This document shows, in pieces, positions 33,112-44,619 of a stretch of 64,000 bases of DNA (position 1 is the first letter of the stretch; every line of letters begins with the position of its first letter). This DNA is from Branchiostoma belcheri. Lineage: Eukaryota; Chordata; Leptocardii; Amphioxiformes; Branchiostomatidae. The stretch covers positions 196,246-260,245 of the forward strand of contig NW_017803965.1 in the NCBI RefSeq assembly GCF_001625305.1, given 5' to 3'. The notes beneath the pieces were generated by a model. The model was given only the letters and a program-made list of their open reading frames with translations, searched no databases and had not been told where the DNA came from. The position numbers and the translations under genes were made by a program.

Positions 33112-33741
33112 TTGCGACTACGAAGTCCTCAACAACTGTGGGCATGTCCAACTAGAGTAAAATCACTTGCATACACGTCACTTGTAAGACCGAACCTAGA
33201 ATACGCTGCGACAGTATGGGATCCATATACAAAGAAAGACAAAGACAAATTGGAAAGGGTACAGAATCAAGCTGCAAGATTCTGTATGAACAACTATGTA
33301 AGAGGTGCTAGTGTCACGGAAATGAAAAGAAACCTACAGTGGACCTCCCTGGAAGACAGAAGAAAGATGTCTAGACTATGCATGGTGTACAAAATGACTA
33401 ATAAACTGGTGGATGTCCCAACTACTAAGTACCTAATACCAGCCCAGAAGAGAACAAGAAATAGCCACGCATTCAAGTACCAGAGTTATCAACCAAGGAT
33501 CGAGGTGTTCAAGAATTCATTCTTTCCTAGAACTATCGCAGAGTGGAACTCACTGTCACCAAGTACAGTAGGGGCATTGTCAATGGATAGCTTTAAACAA
33601 TGTCTAGAGCTAGAAGTTCAAGGGTTAGGTGTAACAAGTCGATCGGTGTAATATAACCAGCTGCCGCCGCGCCGCGTGCCTGCGAAGCTGGTGTGTTACG
33701 CCGAAAGGCGGTTATACCGGCTATACAGATACAGATACAGA
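33112..33741 (+). mobile_element. LINE family A (CR1-like), longest copy in the window
   Basis: A 179-codon open frame reads RVKSLAYTSLVRPNLEYAAT, VWDPYTKKDKDKLERVQNQ, AARFCMNNY, then the C-terminal segment LIPAQKRTRNSHAFKY...FFPRTIAEWNSLSPST and stops after GVTSRSV. The first blocks are the reverse-transcriptase thumb region of CR1/Jockey-like LINEs; the palm is lost by 5' truncation. The 3' UTR ends with hairpin CGCCGAAAGGCGG and (ATACAG)n at 33724-33741. It lies 26 bp from the signal-peptide exon on the intron side. Confidence 0.92.
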
Positions 33742-33766
33742 ACAACAGGACAGGTTTTGTACTCAC

Positions 33767-33839
33767 CAAACAGTCCTTGAAGCACAGCGAAGAATCCCAG
33801 CAGGCGCGACGTCCAGCAGTCTTTCAACCTTCTTAGCAT
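33767..33839 (-). CDS. Exon 1 of the HEPACAM/CEACAM-like gene: start codon and signal peptide
   Basis: The minus strand reads ATG at 33839 and continues as MLRRLKDCWTSRLLGFF then AVLQGLF, then G|GTGAGT (donor at 33761-33766). A short basic start followed by a hydrophobic stretch is a typical signal peptide. The exon ends in phase 1, and exon 2 begins with two bases that complete an Ala codon. The joined sequence GLF-A-SAIAQND gives a plausible signal-peptidase site after Ala. An in-frame TAA lies 36 nt upstream of the ATG (minus strand), so this is the first Met of the frame. Intron 1 is 22,993 bp. The assignment rests on matching phase, splice sites and domain order; a cDNA would prove it. 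Confidence 0.8.
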
Positions 33840-35593
33840 GTCTGTCTGTTGCCTTGCTTTCCCCCGGATAACTTATTGGCTACCCATCAGCGGCAATGCT
33901 TGACGTGACAGGGAAACGCAGGCCTGGCCCTAGCCGTCCACTGTGCCCGCAAGACTGCCAAGATTTCCCCCAGACGACCGTCAATATTTCAGCGGGATCT
34001 CGGCGTTCCTAAGTGTGGGCTTACTATCATTCCCCGTCGTCACAGACTGGTAAGCATGACATTGCCGCTTGGCTCTTCGCTGCAAGCGGGCTTCACACAA
34101 GTAATGACCCGCTAATAGTTGTGTTGGTCCGTGTCAGTGGCTTGGAAGAAGGAGGCATAGTCGTCTTGAACCGTCGTCTTGGAGAAATTCTGACTTAGAG
34201 ACACCGCCCTGCTATCTGAGGAAGTATCAGTAGGCATATATTCCTGCTGCATCCGCTGCAACAGCTTGAAACTGCTGGTTTTATTACGAGCTGCCTCTTG
34301 GATGGAGAAAGCGCGCGGAGTTCCAATCAGCGAAGTTGATGTTAGCTCCGCGGACGTGCGGAGAGTGGCGACAGCTTGTTAAAACGGTTTCCATTTGGCG
34401 CAAGACCCCTGAGCCAGTTAATTCACTGTAAGCTGTCGATGCCACATCACCGATGGTACAACCCGAGTGGTACTGGATCATACCAACTCTCCCCATAGGC
34501 TCCAGATAAGGGGGTGGAACATCCAATAACCTACCTCAGTTTTTATCTCATCTTTGCAAAAGGTCCTCTCCACAAAACTCTTTCAAAGACAACCAGAGCA
34601 CCCCATGGAACGTAATCCTAAGTCTTATATTTAAAAGCTTCTGGTATGCATAGATATGGAAGACTTATTCTTCGGCAGAAGCCCTTTGGGGGTGATCAAT
34701 GGTTGTGTGTTTGTGTCGCCAGAGCCTCAGGGCTTGGTCCCGGGGCTGAATTAATGACAACTATTTGAATCTTTAGACATGGCTTACTCTTACCTTTCTG
34801 GTATATTTTCTCTGATGGCGTCTGTTGATTTCCTAATTGGAAAAGAAATTATGCTCCGTCATAATGATTGGGTTTGGGATTTCCTGGTTTAGATAGGCTA
34901 TTGATAAATAAAAGTAAGATTTGACGGGTGTTAATTATGATACCAAGATTCTGCATGTTAATTTTTTGCAGCCAACTTCATTTCAGTGGTGTTAATAAAT
35001 TTAATAAGGTTCTACGTTATATCTCTACCATCCTTGCCAACAGGTTTTTTTTTTCATTACCAAGCATGTTCATAAAGTGGCCATAATTTAGTCACGTTAT
35101 CCACAAATCTTAAGGAAACAATTTTCAATATCGTGGCGCCAACGAAGATTGTATATAATAGCTCTTATAAGACAAATACCCCTGCCATACATATCGCCTC
35201 ATGCAAGGTGCAGCATATTAAGGCAATAACGCTAATACAACTACCCGGAAACAATTTATGGTAGACGATGTGTAGTCTGTCTTCCTACCTCTACTTTACT
35301 AAGTGACGATGGCAGCAAAGAAGCTACAATAAGCGTTTTATGACTCCCATGCATCCCAGACCGACAGCTAGGACAATAATCCTGGACAGAACTCTTTGGA
35401 TAAGTCTCATAATGGCAAGCGTACACATCCAATAGACATAACACCCACTGGCACTTCTAATGCTTTTGATAAATCACCGCTTGGGGTAGGGAGCAGGGTT
35501 TTATGGAGAATTCCCTCCGCCATTTCTTCAGTGATCTCTTGATCTGGTGGTAACTTCTGGCCCGAACAGTTTTCATTAGGGGAAGGTATATCA
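33840..35593 (-). other. Upstream region of the Ig gene; promoter not identified
   Basis: This should contain the 5' UTR and promoter if exon 1 is the first exon. I see no clear TATA box with a start-site context. An AT-rich TTTAAATATAAG lies on the minus strand at about 34626-34637, some 790 bp upstream, with no other support. Open frames (34284-34526 and others) have no domain. Confidence 0.4.
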
Positions 35594-36094
35594 GGCCACA
35601 GCAAGGAAATTTTATAGACGACATCCTTACAGACTCCAAATCTAATGCGAGAGGGCGAAAAAAAAACAAGGCGAGCCAAAGAAACAAGATTCCTGCGTTT
35701 TTAAATATTGGCATAATAAACCTTGTTAAACTAGAAATGATATCTATATTGTGCACTGTCAACTATAATTACAACATCTATTTGTCACTGAAAAAAAAAG
35801 GTTTAAATCATTGTACAGATGGTTTTGATTCAGTGGGAACGTCACATATAAAAGGAATTAAATACATCACTACATCAAGGTAAAAGAGAAAACATTAAAT
35901 TCGAGCATTGTCTTGTCTCCTCTCTTATATTTATGATATAGTTATCTGCCATCCACGTTCCGGCATGGCAACAGACATTTTTGTCCATTTTTGGACATAT
36001 CGACCTCTGTCAGAGGGCAACAAAATTTCTTGTGTTTTTTTTCCAAAATCAATGCGCGCGTTGATGTCATCCATAAAAAGTAATTGCTGTGGCC
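35594..36094. mobile_element. Harbinger-type MITE (sub-family B), 501 bp
   Basis: Begins GGCCACAGCAAGGAAATTTT, ends AAAGTAATTGCTGTGGCC. The left flank is TCA and the right TGA, so the usual TTA/TAA duplication is not preserved. The interior has GTCAGAGGGCAACAAAATTT as in the other B copies, inverted relative to 11394-11811. Confidence 0.82.
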
Positions 36095-37130
36095 TGATCC
36101 TGATTACTTGGTGTCATATATAGCGACGAATGGCACACACGGCACATGAGACCCCCTGCTAACATACGGATGTGTCGTTAAGGAAATTGGATGGCACTTG
36201 AGAATGATCTACATTGAAACCCACATCAAAAACGTTCCTGGAATAGCTTTTAGTGTAGCCTTCAATAAAGTATGTCAGTTGTCAACGGTGGCATCTATTT
36301 TTAATTTATAGAAGTGTTGCATTTGTTGTTTTATTGTTGTTTACAAATATCGTACTGGAGCATCTGCTCAGATATACATACATGCATAATCTGCCGGGTA
36401 TTTATTTTTTTATCTATTCATTTTTTCACATATATTTAACAAGTATCAGTCAAAACATACAATTAAAAAATATATAAAACAAGAGCAAACCACAATAACA
36501 AAATACATACATAATTACAAAATGGATAAAAGAAAGATGAGTGTAAACAAGACAAGTTGGTGATCTATCAATTACGAATATCTTTCAAATAAAGAATAAG
36601 TATATGGTGTAGAGGAAGTATTTTCATGTTCTTATAAAACCGACGAACTGCCTACTACATAATGGTAACTGTCTGGTATTATTCATTTTTTAAGAAAAGC
36701 TCTCATTTCGAAAGTATCAATAACCAAATCCGCCAGCTCTCTGGTAAGTTAGTAATCTACGTGAAACATTATACCACTACCGATTTCCGCTATCGTCGTT
36801 CTCTACTCGTAAAACTGTCGGCAGCGGACAATAAACAAAAGCGACAAAATGATGTATTAGCGTAAATGTAGTACTCATGCAGATATTGCTCCATCGATCA
36901 TAAATGCAGGGTTACATTCGCAGGTGCCAGTCGATCGTTTGCAGTAGTTCTCATCATGTATGAGATTTGCCGCCTGATAAAACATTTATGTTCTGCTGCT
37001 ACCTTATGGGTTATAAAAAAGGAGGAATACAGAGGTTCTGAAGTCGCTTTAAACAATAATGTTGTCTTCTCGCCCTCTTCAGGTTGCTTGCTCATCGACG
37101 GTTTAAAAAGAATCATGAACATCTCCAAAA
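36095..37130. other. Unassigned, AT-rich
   Basis: 36360-36620 is strongly AT-rich. No gene or shared repeat was found. Confidence 0.4.
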
Positions 37131-37265
37131 TTTATAGCGTAGCGGCAGAGAATTCGGCTCAGAACCAAGAGGTCACGAGTTCGAATCCTGCCAAGTCACA
37201 AACCTTGTGACATGGGGAAAAGGGACTTTACGCGACTTTCCTCACTTTAATCAGATGAAAATGAG
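37131..37265 (+). mobile_element. tRNA-derived SINE (type 1), 3'-truncated
   Basis: Head AGCGTAGCGGCAGAGAATTC, B box GAGTTCGAATCCTGCC, then ACTTTACGCGACTTTCCTCA. It ends where the LINE family B fragment starts. Confidence 0.75.
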
Positions 37266-37289
37266 TATGCCAGAATGATCATGATCGCG

Positions 37290-37725
37290 GGCATTAAAGG
37301 GAAACCAGAACCATCAGACAGGAATATGCTTAGAATTACAAGTTTGTTATTTACTAGCGTAGAAAATGACATACATTTTGTACTTGATTGTAAATTGTAT
37401 GATGCCGATCGTGACATATTATTAACAACAATCCACTTAGACAAACTGTGTAAAGGTAGAACAAAGAAAGAGGCATTCATTCATCTCATGACTACCAGTA
37501 ATGACTACACATTAGAAAAACTATGTGAATTCATCTCAAGTTGCTTTAAAAAGAGGGAAGAAATCTTCAAGACCTAGATTACGTACAGTATATTCTCTAG
37601 TAATCCATAAGCCTTGTACGTTATTTTTTTTATCCTTCTATCCTATGTATATTATGTACATGTAACATCATACTCCGATGTATGCATTTAGCCCCATGGG
37701 CATGGATATACAAATACAGATTCAT
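37290..37725 (+). mobile_element. LINE family B, 5'-truncated copy
   Basis: The plus-strand frame reads TSVENDIHFVLDCKLYDADR, KEAFIHLMTTSNDYTLEKL and CEFISSCFKKREE, colinear with the minus-strand copy at 13730-14062. The first C-x2-C of the knuckle is missing. The 3' end has AGCCCCATGGGCAT and an ATACAAATACAG tail near 37710. Confidence 0.82.
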
Positions 37726-38231
37726 GAAAAAATTCAAACCACATAGCGAGAACTGGTTCCTTCTCAGTTGTCAATTTTGCCTTCCAATCTTATAAGGATC
37801 AGCAAAGGTAGGATATGAGAGTGACGTCAATTACTTGGAGTGTACTTGATGGATATTCTGTCATTTCTAGCGTGGACCGCAAAGTGATTCTCTGGGCCCA
37901 AGGCAACAATTTAAGAGGACACATGCGACAATTTAATCCCGTCATCTTCGATCTGGTCCAGACTGATGGAAGCGTCGCCAACGTGTCGCACTGAGCACTC
38001 CCCAGTATTACGACTTAATGCCGTAACTCGTAGCAATATAGAGATCGCGAGTTTCGATTCCTTTGGGTTCATGGTAATGCCATTTAATAATGGCAGCGTT
38101 TAGGCACTTTTGATCAGACAGAACTTTAAAAGCTTAAAGTTAAAGTTTAATTGAGGACGTCGTGTGTGGGATGATGAATGAAATCGCTAAGAGCAAAGTT
38201 TTCTTTCAGAACTTTTTCAGAATAATTTCAC
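37726..38231. other. Unassigned; possible worn SINE
   Basis: At about 38020-38065 GTAACTCGTAGCAATATAGA with GCGAGTTTCGATTCC is reminiscent of A and B boxes, but too degenerate to call. Confidence 0.3.
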
Positions 38232-38735
38232 TGTGTATCTGTATCTGTATAGCCGGTATAATCGCCCTTCGGCGTAACACACCAGCTTCGCAGGCATGCG
38301 GCGCGGCGGCAGCTGGCTACATTACACCGAACGAGTTGTTACACGTACCCTTTGAACATTGAACGTTGTTTTAAAAGCTATCTAATGACAACGCCCCTAC
38401 TGTACTTGGTGACAGCGAGTTCCAATTCTGCGATAGTTCTAGAAAAGAATGAGATTTTGAACACCTCAATCATTGGTTGATAACTCTGGTACTTGAAGGC
38501 ATGACTATTTCTTGTTCTTCTCTGAGTTTGTATTAGGTACTTAGTAGTTGGTACGTCCACCAGTTTATTAGCCATTTGTACATCATGCATAGTCTTGACT
38601 TGTTTTCGCCTGTCTTCCAGTAACTTCCACTGTAAGTTTCATTTCTGTGACACTAGCACCCCTTTCATAGTTGTTCATGCAGAATCTTGCAGCTTGATTC
38701 TGTACCCTTTTCCAGTTTATCTTTGTCTACTACAT
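38232..38735 (-). mobile_element. LINE family A, diverged copy, minus strand
   Basis: The tail is CTGTATCTGTATAGCCGG on the plus strand at 38237, then the GC-rich block. Minus-strand coding remnants include ANKLVDVPTTKYLIQTQRR, SHAFKYQSYQPMIEVFKIS and FFSRTIAELE. Similarity continues to about 38735 (TTGCAGCTTGATTCTGTACC). Confidence 0.85.
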
Positions 38736-39739
38736 AATGACATATCAATGGCATATGAGAGCGTTAATGCACCTATCCGACGTTGACATATGATGCAAAA
38801 TGCTATATAAAATGGATGGCATTTGAAATAACACACAGAAACAAAATATAAACCACATTGGGATTTACGTTTACTGAAAGCAATGAACACAAAATGATAC
38901 TAATATTACATTGGTATTTTGAACATTCGTCGGTTAGAGATTTTGCAAAAGAAAACTCTACTCTGATTCCAAATATTAATTCTTACTTCAGGCTAATACA
39001 GGAAGTATAGAAATTCAATCTGCCACTCAGCTTTGTATATCTATTATGTAATTTTCCAAATACTTAAAACCATCGATTACACAATGCCTCAAACCGCACT
39101 GTAAGGTGACAAAGCACATACTATTGTTGGAAGTACGTTACAGAATAAGGAATTAATATTCCTGTAGGAATACAATACTTGAATCATATGTTATTGTCAA
39201 AGCTTGGAGTACAATTGATTTCCCTATTTTCAAGATACAATTGTTCTTTTGGTGCAGTCTGTTGCAAACAAAGAAGGACTATCATCATTCTGCTTCACAT
39301 GAGCAGCAGTGGGTGCTTTTATGTATTCAGAATAATGGAGAACTGAAGCAGTTAATCTGACACCACTCTGTGAAGGACTCTGTTGCGCTGAGAAAGTGTA
39401 GCATTAAACATCGATAATGAGTAGACTGCGACAGACTTGGCTAGATCGGGCAACCATTAGACTGCGGTGATACAAGGCACCGTGAATTCGTATTATAATA
39501 TAGCCGGGCGAAGTCGACCAATTAGAAGTATCTATTTCGCATCGGTTATCAGGCAGCAACATCACAAGTGGTGAATAATGAAAACTGGTCGGTTATTAGA
39601 ATAACCGACCACTTTTTGGACCGTGCCATTATACATGGGACAGGACACTAGTGTTAAGCCTTGTAGTATTTGTCTATTTAACAATGTATTGTAGTTTATT
39701 TTGAATAATTTATTTCAAAATACAATTGAAAAAATATAT
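38736..39739. other. Unassigned, with one perfect short hairpin
   Basis: At 39586-39611 TGGTCGGTTATT pairs perfectly with AATAACCGACCA around a 2-nt spacer. Nothing else was recognised. Confidence 0.4.
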
Positions 39740-40040
39740 GCTACGCTCACTCGGTGGTTTATTCGGTGGTTATCGCACCTGACCAGGGATTATCCCACCA
39801 TATGCACCTCGGGGCGGGGCATTTACCCTTTTTTTCACGGAAAAAACACGTGCCGGGACGGAAGTATAGTTTTGGGTAATGCTGCATTAGGGGGAGTTTG
39901 TATGTATTCCGTCTTCCGCAACTGCAAGAATTTGGAGTGAGTGAGCGGAGATTGGGTCTCACTTGATTGGCAGGGTTGTGATCCGGTATGCCCTAGTTGG
40001 TAGAATGTGGTATGAGGTCGTCAGAGATGTGCACTATGTA
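39740..40040 (+). repeat. Dispersed repeat related to the 243-bp array and to 103-360
   Basis: 39740-39830 matches the array unit (GCTACGCTCACTCGGTGG, CACCTCGGGGCGGGGCATT). 39855-39980 matches the minus strand of 103-360 (ACGGAAGTATAGTTTTGGG, GAGATTGGGTCTCACTTGAT). The array at 12281-13250 is therefore probably an amplified part of a larger dispersed element. Confidence 0.6.
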
Positions 40041-41395
40041 TAGTTATGATATGAAACATGAACCAGTTGTGTAATATGGAGAAAGTGACATCACCGGGAA
40101 ATTTCCAATATTTGTAGTTGTTTTAAAGGGTCCTTTGACATCTATGTTCCTGTGTGTTCGGGCTAAGTGTTATCACACAGCTACGAAACCGTCTTGCAGC
40201 TAGAGAATCCATATGCCTTTGTTTCCAACTCACCTACATACACTCCTTTAAACATCGTTATCCCATCACATGCTGCCTGAATACGATTCCTGCACTCTAC
40301 CGTATTATACTTCCCTTCGATATTTTCAAGGCCGTTTGTCCTTTGATCCCTTATGTGGCTAGTTGACTGATCAGTTCCATGGACATCGCAGTCAGATACA
40401 GGCTCGGGCATAATTGCATCCCGTCCGGTCACTAGATCGGTACTCAGGCAAACCTCATGTGAAGTTAATGATCTGTAACGATGGCGGTCGGTTCCAGATC
40501 TATCAGCAATCGAAGGATAACGTGAATGTCAATATTCAATGAAGACTGTTGCCACTTTCATGGCATCCCTTTCTATATAATACATATTCTTTGAGGACAG
40601 TCTACCAATGAATACGTTTTCTCGATTATGTTATCTAGTACTATCGTTTTTTTCTCCTTTGCTTACAATGGTACTCATAGATTCAAGTTATCATATTTAC
40701 CACATTTCATCTCGGAACTGAATGTATAAAGTGCTTCTGTTATCTGCCTACTGTATAGTCTATTTTTGCTCCATGAAATTCGATATACATTGGGACAGTG
40801 TTGTTTCAGCTTACTATGTGGATAAGTGACTAGAATATTGACTTTGAAAAATCTGGTTTCCAAGCCCTAAATATTCTAATTAAGTCGTAGAAGAAATATC
40901 TGACTCTGTCTAAAATTCACATACATGTATGCAGCGCCGTTCTTAGTTACTCTGTTTAAATCAAAGTGTTATCTTCTTGATCTTCTCAGCCAGAAGCCAG
41001 TTTGGAGACAGAACGATGAATGTTCATGGTCCTTGCAATGAAGCGCTGTATTGACTGGCAAAGTAGCTAAAACATCTGCAAGGCAACGGCATTACAAAAT
41101 CATCGGGCTCTCTGAGTACTGGGTTTCATTACCAAGCACAAGATTCTTATTCACTTTGCCCTTAGGTTGGAAGCATAACTCTTGATAGGTTTGATATCCA
41201 GCATATTGTTTTGTAGACATAGATAGCTGTGATGTGTGGTATGTGTGGTAACAGTAATACAATGTATGGTGGACGTTTTGCAACGTTGTTTTTATCGTTT
41301 CCAAATATTTACATGGGCCTTTGTCTTCTTGGTTGCAAACAAGCCATGTATATATCTGGAATGTTCATCTGTGTTGGTAAAAGTCATTATGAAAC
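40041..41395. other. Unassigned
   Basis: A minus-strand frame 40181-40432 (83 codons) has no recognised domain. No splice context or shared repeat. Confidence 0.35.
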
Positions 41396-41660
41396 AAGTT
41401 TGAACTGCAATTTTCAACACACAAAAAATGGACTCATCCAAATTTATGACTGAACAACTCCGGTCTTTGTCAAGGAATGGGCAATCCACCGCTTCCGTGA
41501 CGTCACGCAGATAACACACGTGACTCCGTGAGCAGTGGATCATAGGTTGCAGGAAGTCTGTGGCGCCCCCCGTCTCTATTGAGGGATGGTTGTAGCGCCC
41601 TGATGTAGCTATAGATGGTCTCTTTAACCCCCCACTGCACCAAAAGTCCGGTTCTGTGTC
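41396..41660 (+). repeat. Second copy of the dispersed repeat at 10090-10360
   Basis: CAAGTTTGAACTGCAATTTT, TTTGTCAAGGAATGGGCAAT, CCGCTTCCGTGACGTCACG and GGCGCCCCCCGTCTC match in order. Confidence 0.75.
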
Positions 41661-42410
41661 CAAGATTCTTACTTTACTCATGAAAATAAGACTGAATGTC
41701 CAGGCGATTTACTATGTATATGTTGTAAGACTTCCGAAGTGCTCGAGCTAGGCCGTTTGTGTTCTAATTAAGATAAGAACCTAGCCCTGAGGGATCTTTC
41801 AGTCTCTCCAATACATGTTTCTTTACATAGGCCCTTGGAGTTCTGTCCCTGACACTACATATATTCTAAACTACCCCACATTGGAGAAAGTCTTATTCCA
41901 TGCATCTCTCTGGTAAGACATGAAAGGGTCTGCCTATTTTCCAGTCGTATGGGTGGCTGGCTGGTTGGATGGATGGATGAGCTGGATATCGATGTTGACA
42001 TGCCAAAATTAGTTGCCGCGTGCGGCTTTCATCAGATGCTCCTCAGGCAACTCTGCCTGACAGTTGATAGAGTAGAGACCTCTTTGGGTCCCACAATCCG
42101 ACAAGGAACGCGATAAAACCGGGACTTCACAGACTGTTGAATATGTTCCGCGGACAGCTGTCTGCATGAATGACATTTGTGAGGCAATTTAATGGAAATC
42201 TTCCTCAATCGTATCCACCTGTCAACCTTATCTGTGACACTAGCAGAGAATAATTTGGAAGCATGTGCATGGGTATTTGCGGCTGTTGATATGAACTCAT
42301 AATGCATTGGTAACAGATCGTTAAGTCTACTCGCATGATTTTCAATAGGACCATGAATGTTGATATAATATCACCGTCCTAAACAAAGTCCTAGATGCGT
42401 CGGTGAAGGT
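41661..42410. other. Unassigned
   Basis: A TGGATGGATGGATG-like run lies at about 41965-41980. The frame 42032-42307 has no domain. Confidence 0.35.
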
Positions 42411-42543
42411 TAGACATCCAGGTAATAAGATACGCCAAAAACAGTTACTCAAGCAACTGGATATGAAACGTCTAACCGTTTCCAAAACCATATCCAGTTG
42501 CTTGAGTAACTATTTTTGGCGTATCTTATTACCTGGATGTCTA
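42411..42543. mobile_element. 133-bp near-perfect hairpin, deletion derivative of the element at 14931-15405
   Basis: TAGACATCCAGGTAATAAGA plus TACGCCAAAAACAGTTACTC plus AAGCAACTGGATATG, then a short centre with GAAACGTCTAACCGTTTCC, then the complement back to TGTCTA. The arms match the outer arms of the hammerhead-bearing element; CTGACGA and stem II are deleted. Confidence 0.85.
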
Positions 42544-43252
42544 GATGCCTAGATGCCTTTAATATATAATACACTTATGGAAATAGATAATGATGTACAA
42601 GCTGAAGAGATAGAGATGATGTAAACATCGATTGCTGCCCACATCGTAACACACAACATAAAAAGTATCTTCAGTCATGGCGAAAATTGAGCCTTGATTG
42701 CAAGCATCTGCTATTATCACTTCAGAGTAAAACTTTGCATTTGCAGATTTAATCCACAATGCCTTATTCTTTGTCGACTATCATTTGCGCTATCCCTTTT
42801 ATTACTAATTTTATGTGAGAGGCAATATTCTGGAATGAGATCACCCGATGTTCTAAACGATTTAAGAGCCCAGAGGAAATTGACTGCAATTTGGTTTGAT
42901 CCCCTCCCTTAAGTCATACTGTTCTTTTATTAGGCCGTCCTTCCGGAATAGCTGATTGTAGATTTAGCCCTATAAAATAAGTCAACTAATGAAGCAGTAA
43001 TCCCTGGGTATTAGACATTCCAGTGGACTAGCCTTTGATATACATTTTATGCGTCTAGCTTCCCTGAAGGAATGCTCTTCAGTCTTCTTGGGGTTTCGAC
43101 CTGTAGTTTCTTGCCTTGGTCGTTTTCTTCATGCATGAAGACATGGGCATCGATTCTGCAGGTAACAGTCATCTGTACGCCTCTGAGTTATAGCCGTGGT
43201 CGTTACGAATTGATACATGTCTCTGATTCATGAGAACAGACTAGAGACCTTA
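42544..43252. other. Unassigned
   Basis: No feature seen. Confidence 0.3.
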
Positions 43253-43707
43253 GGCCACACCAAGTAAATCTTATGGATGACGTCCGCGCGCGCATTGATT
43301 TTGGCCTGTTCCTAGAAAAAAACCCAAGAAATTCCGCTTCCTGTAACTATGACCAAAGAGTCACGACAGTGCCACAAATCGTTAGGTTGACGTGAAACCC
43401 GTAACGCCAAATGGGTAAAGAGCACATGCTTTGTTTCTGCAGGCCTGCAAAAATGTGATGAAAGAAACAGGACAGGACGATAACTGCTATTCCACCTGAT
43501 TCATTGCTTTCTTGATGATGAATAAAAGACTTCTTGCTTGTTACACTGTGTCACCTCATTCAATTTGTGTCCTAACATTTGTCGTCTCTTAGTTTATTTC
43601 TAATCTAGGCATCTTGTTTTTTAGGGCCCTTCTTGTTTTTTTCGCCCTCTCGCATTAGATTTAGGGTCTCCAAAGGACGCCATCCATAAAATTTACTTGG
43701 TGTGGCC
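43253..43707 (+). mobile_element. Harbinger-type MITE (sub-family A), 455 bp
   Basis: Begins GGCCACACCAAGTAAATCTT, ends AAAATTTACTTGGTGTGGCC. TTA at 43250-43252 and 43708-43710. The interior matches 20285-20769 in reverse. Confidence 0.93.
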
Positions 43708-43939
43708 TTAACAAGATTGATAGGTGTGTATAGAACGTACTCTGTGGTGGGCACGGGCGTTGAAGGTACATAACACATATATCAAATGTACATGTCACCA
43801 GTATCACCGTATATGGTATATAATATCTCCATATACGTTTGCGTTATTAAAAACGAGGTTTGGTATTTTTCAAGCTTCCTCATTGCGGTGTATTAAACTG
43901 GAAATATATAACGTTTTATGAATTGTCAAAACGTATGGT

Positions 43940-44245
43940 ACAATAGAGTAATGAACACCTGGTATGCAGTGTTGAATTGTAATTGCTAAGTTGCATGTTC
44001 ATGCAAAAGTCCATCATAATAGCTTCAACTGTTATAGTACAAAAGCCAAAAATATACATTTTTAATTAAAAAAAATAGCAAAATACGTCAGAAAACCCCT
44101 CATGAGAGGAAATTAATATACCTCCATATTATCCGCATTTGCTTAGAATACATTGAATTACATGTGTGCCAAATTTGCTTTTTAGGCAAAAGTGCAGAAT
44201 TTTTCAGCCATGCAGCAATTGATATAGTGCGGCACGATACTGTAC
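43940..44245 (+). repeat. Dispersed repeat, copy 1 (with 51330-51610)
   Basis: GTGTTGAATTGTAATTGCTAA, CATCATAATAGCTTCAACTG, AGCCAAAAATATACA and TTTGCTTAGAATACATTGAA with ACATGTGTGCCAAATTTG occur in the same order at 51330-51610. The 129-codon minus frame 44100-44489 starts inside it and is not a gene candidate. Confidence 0.8.
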
Positions 44246-44619
44246 CTATTTTCAGTTTGGATATTTTGCAGAGTATAATATATGGGCTATCATAGATGTA
44301 CCGTAGATGTACAATGTACCGCACTGCCTTCAAATATAGACGTATCCTACACCATTTCAAGACTACTGTCCCATTTAAGTCTAGCAAGTACCTTACTAGG
44401 TTTTTCAGGATCATTACACCTGACCCAATTGAAGATGGCATTTCCAATATCTTTGTGAGCCTGTCAATTGACATTAAACGTATTGGCATCCTTGGAATAG
44501 TTTTCCACCATGCAATTCCGTAGTAAACCTAGATCTGTAAAAGGGTAAGAGCCTAATCCAAGTGGGAACGGCGTAAATTAAACCACATGGCAGACAATTT
44601 TGGTTGAAGATGATTTGAG
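44246..44619. other. Unassigned
   Basis: No recognised feature; open frames on both strands without domains. Confidence 0.3.

Noticed and set aside
34284-34526. 80-codon minus-strand frame upstream of the signal-peptide exon
   Set aside because: An in-frame stop separates it from exon 1, and it has no domain; it could be 5' UTR at most.
40181-40432. 83-codon minus-strand open frame with protein-like composition
   Set aside because: I do not recognise it and no splice sites or neighbours support it.
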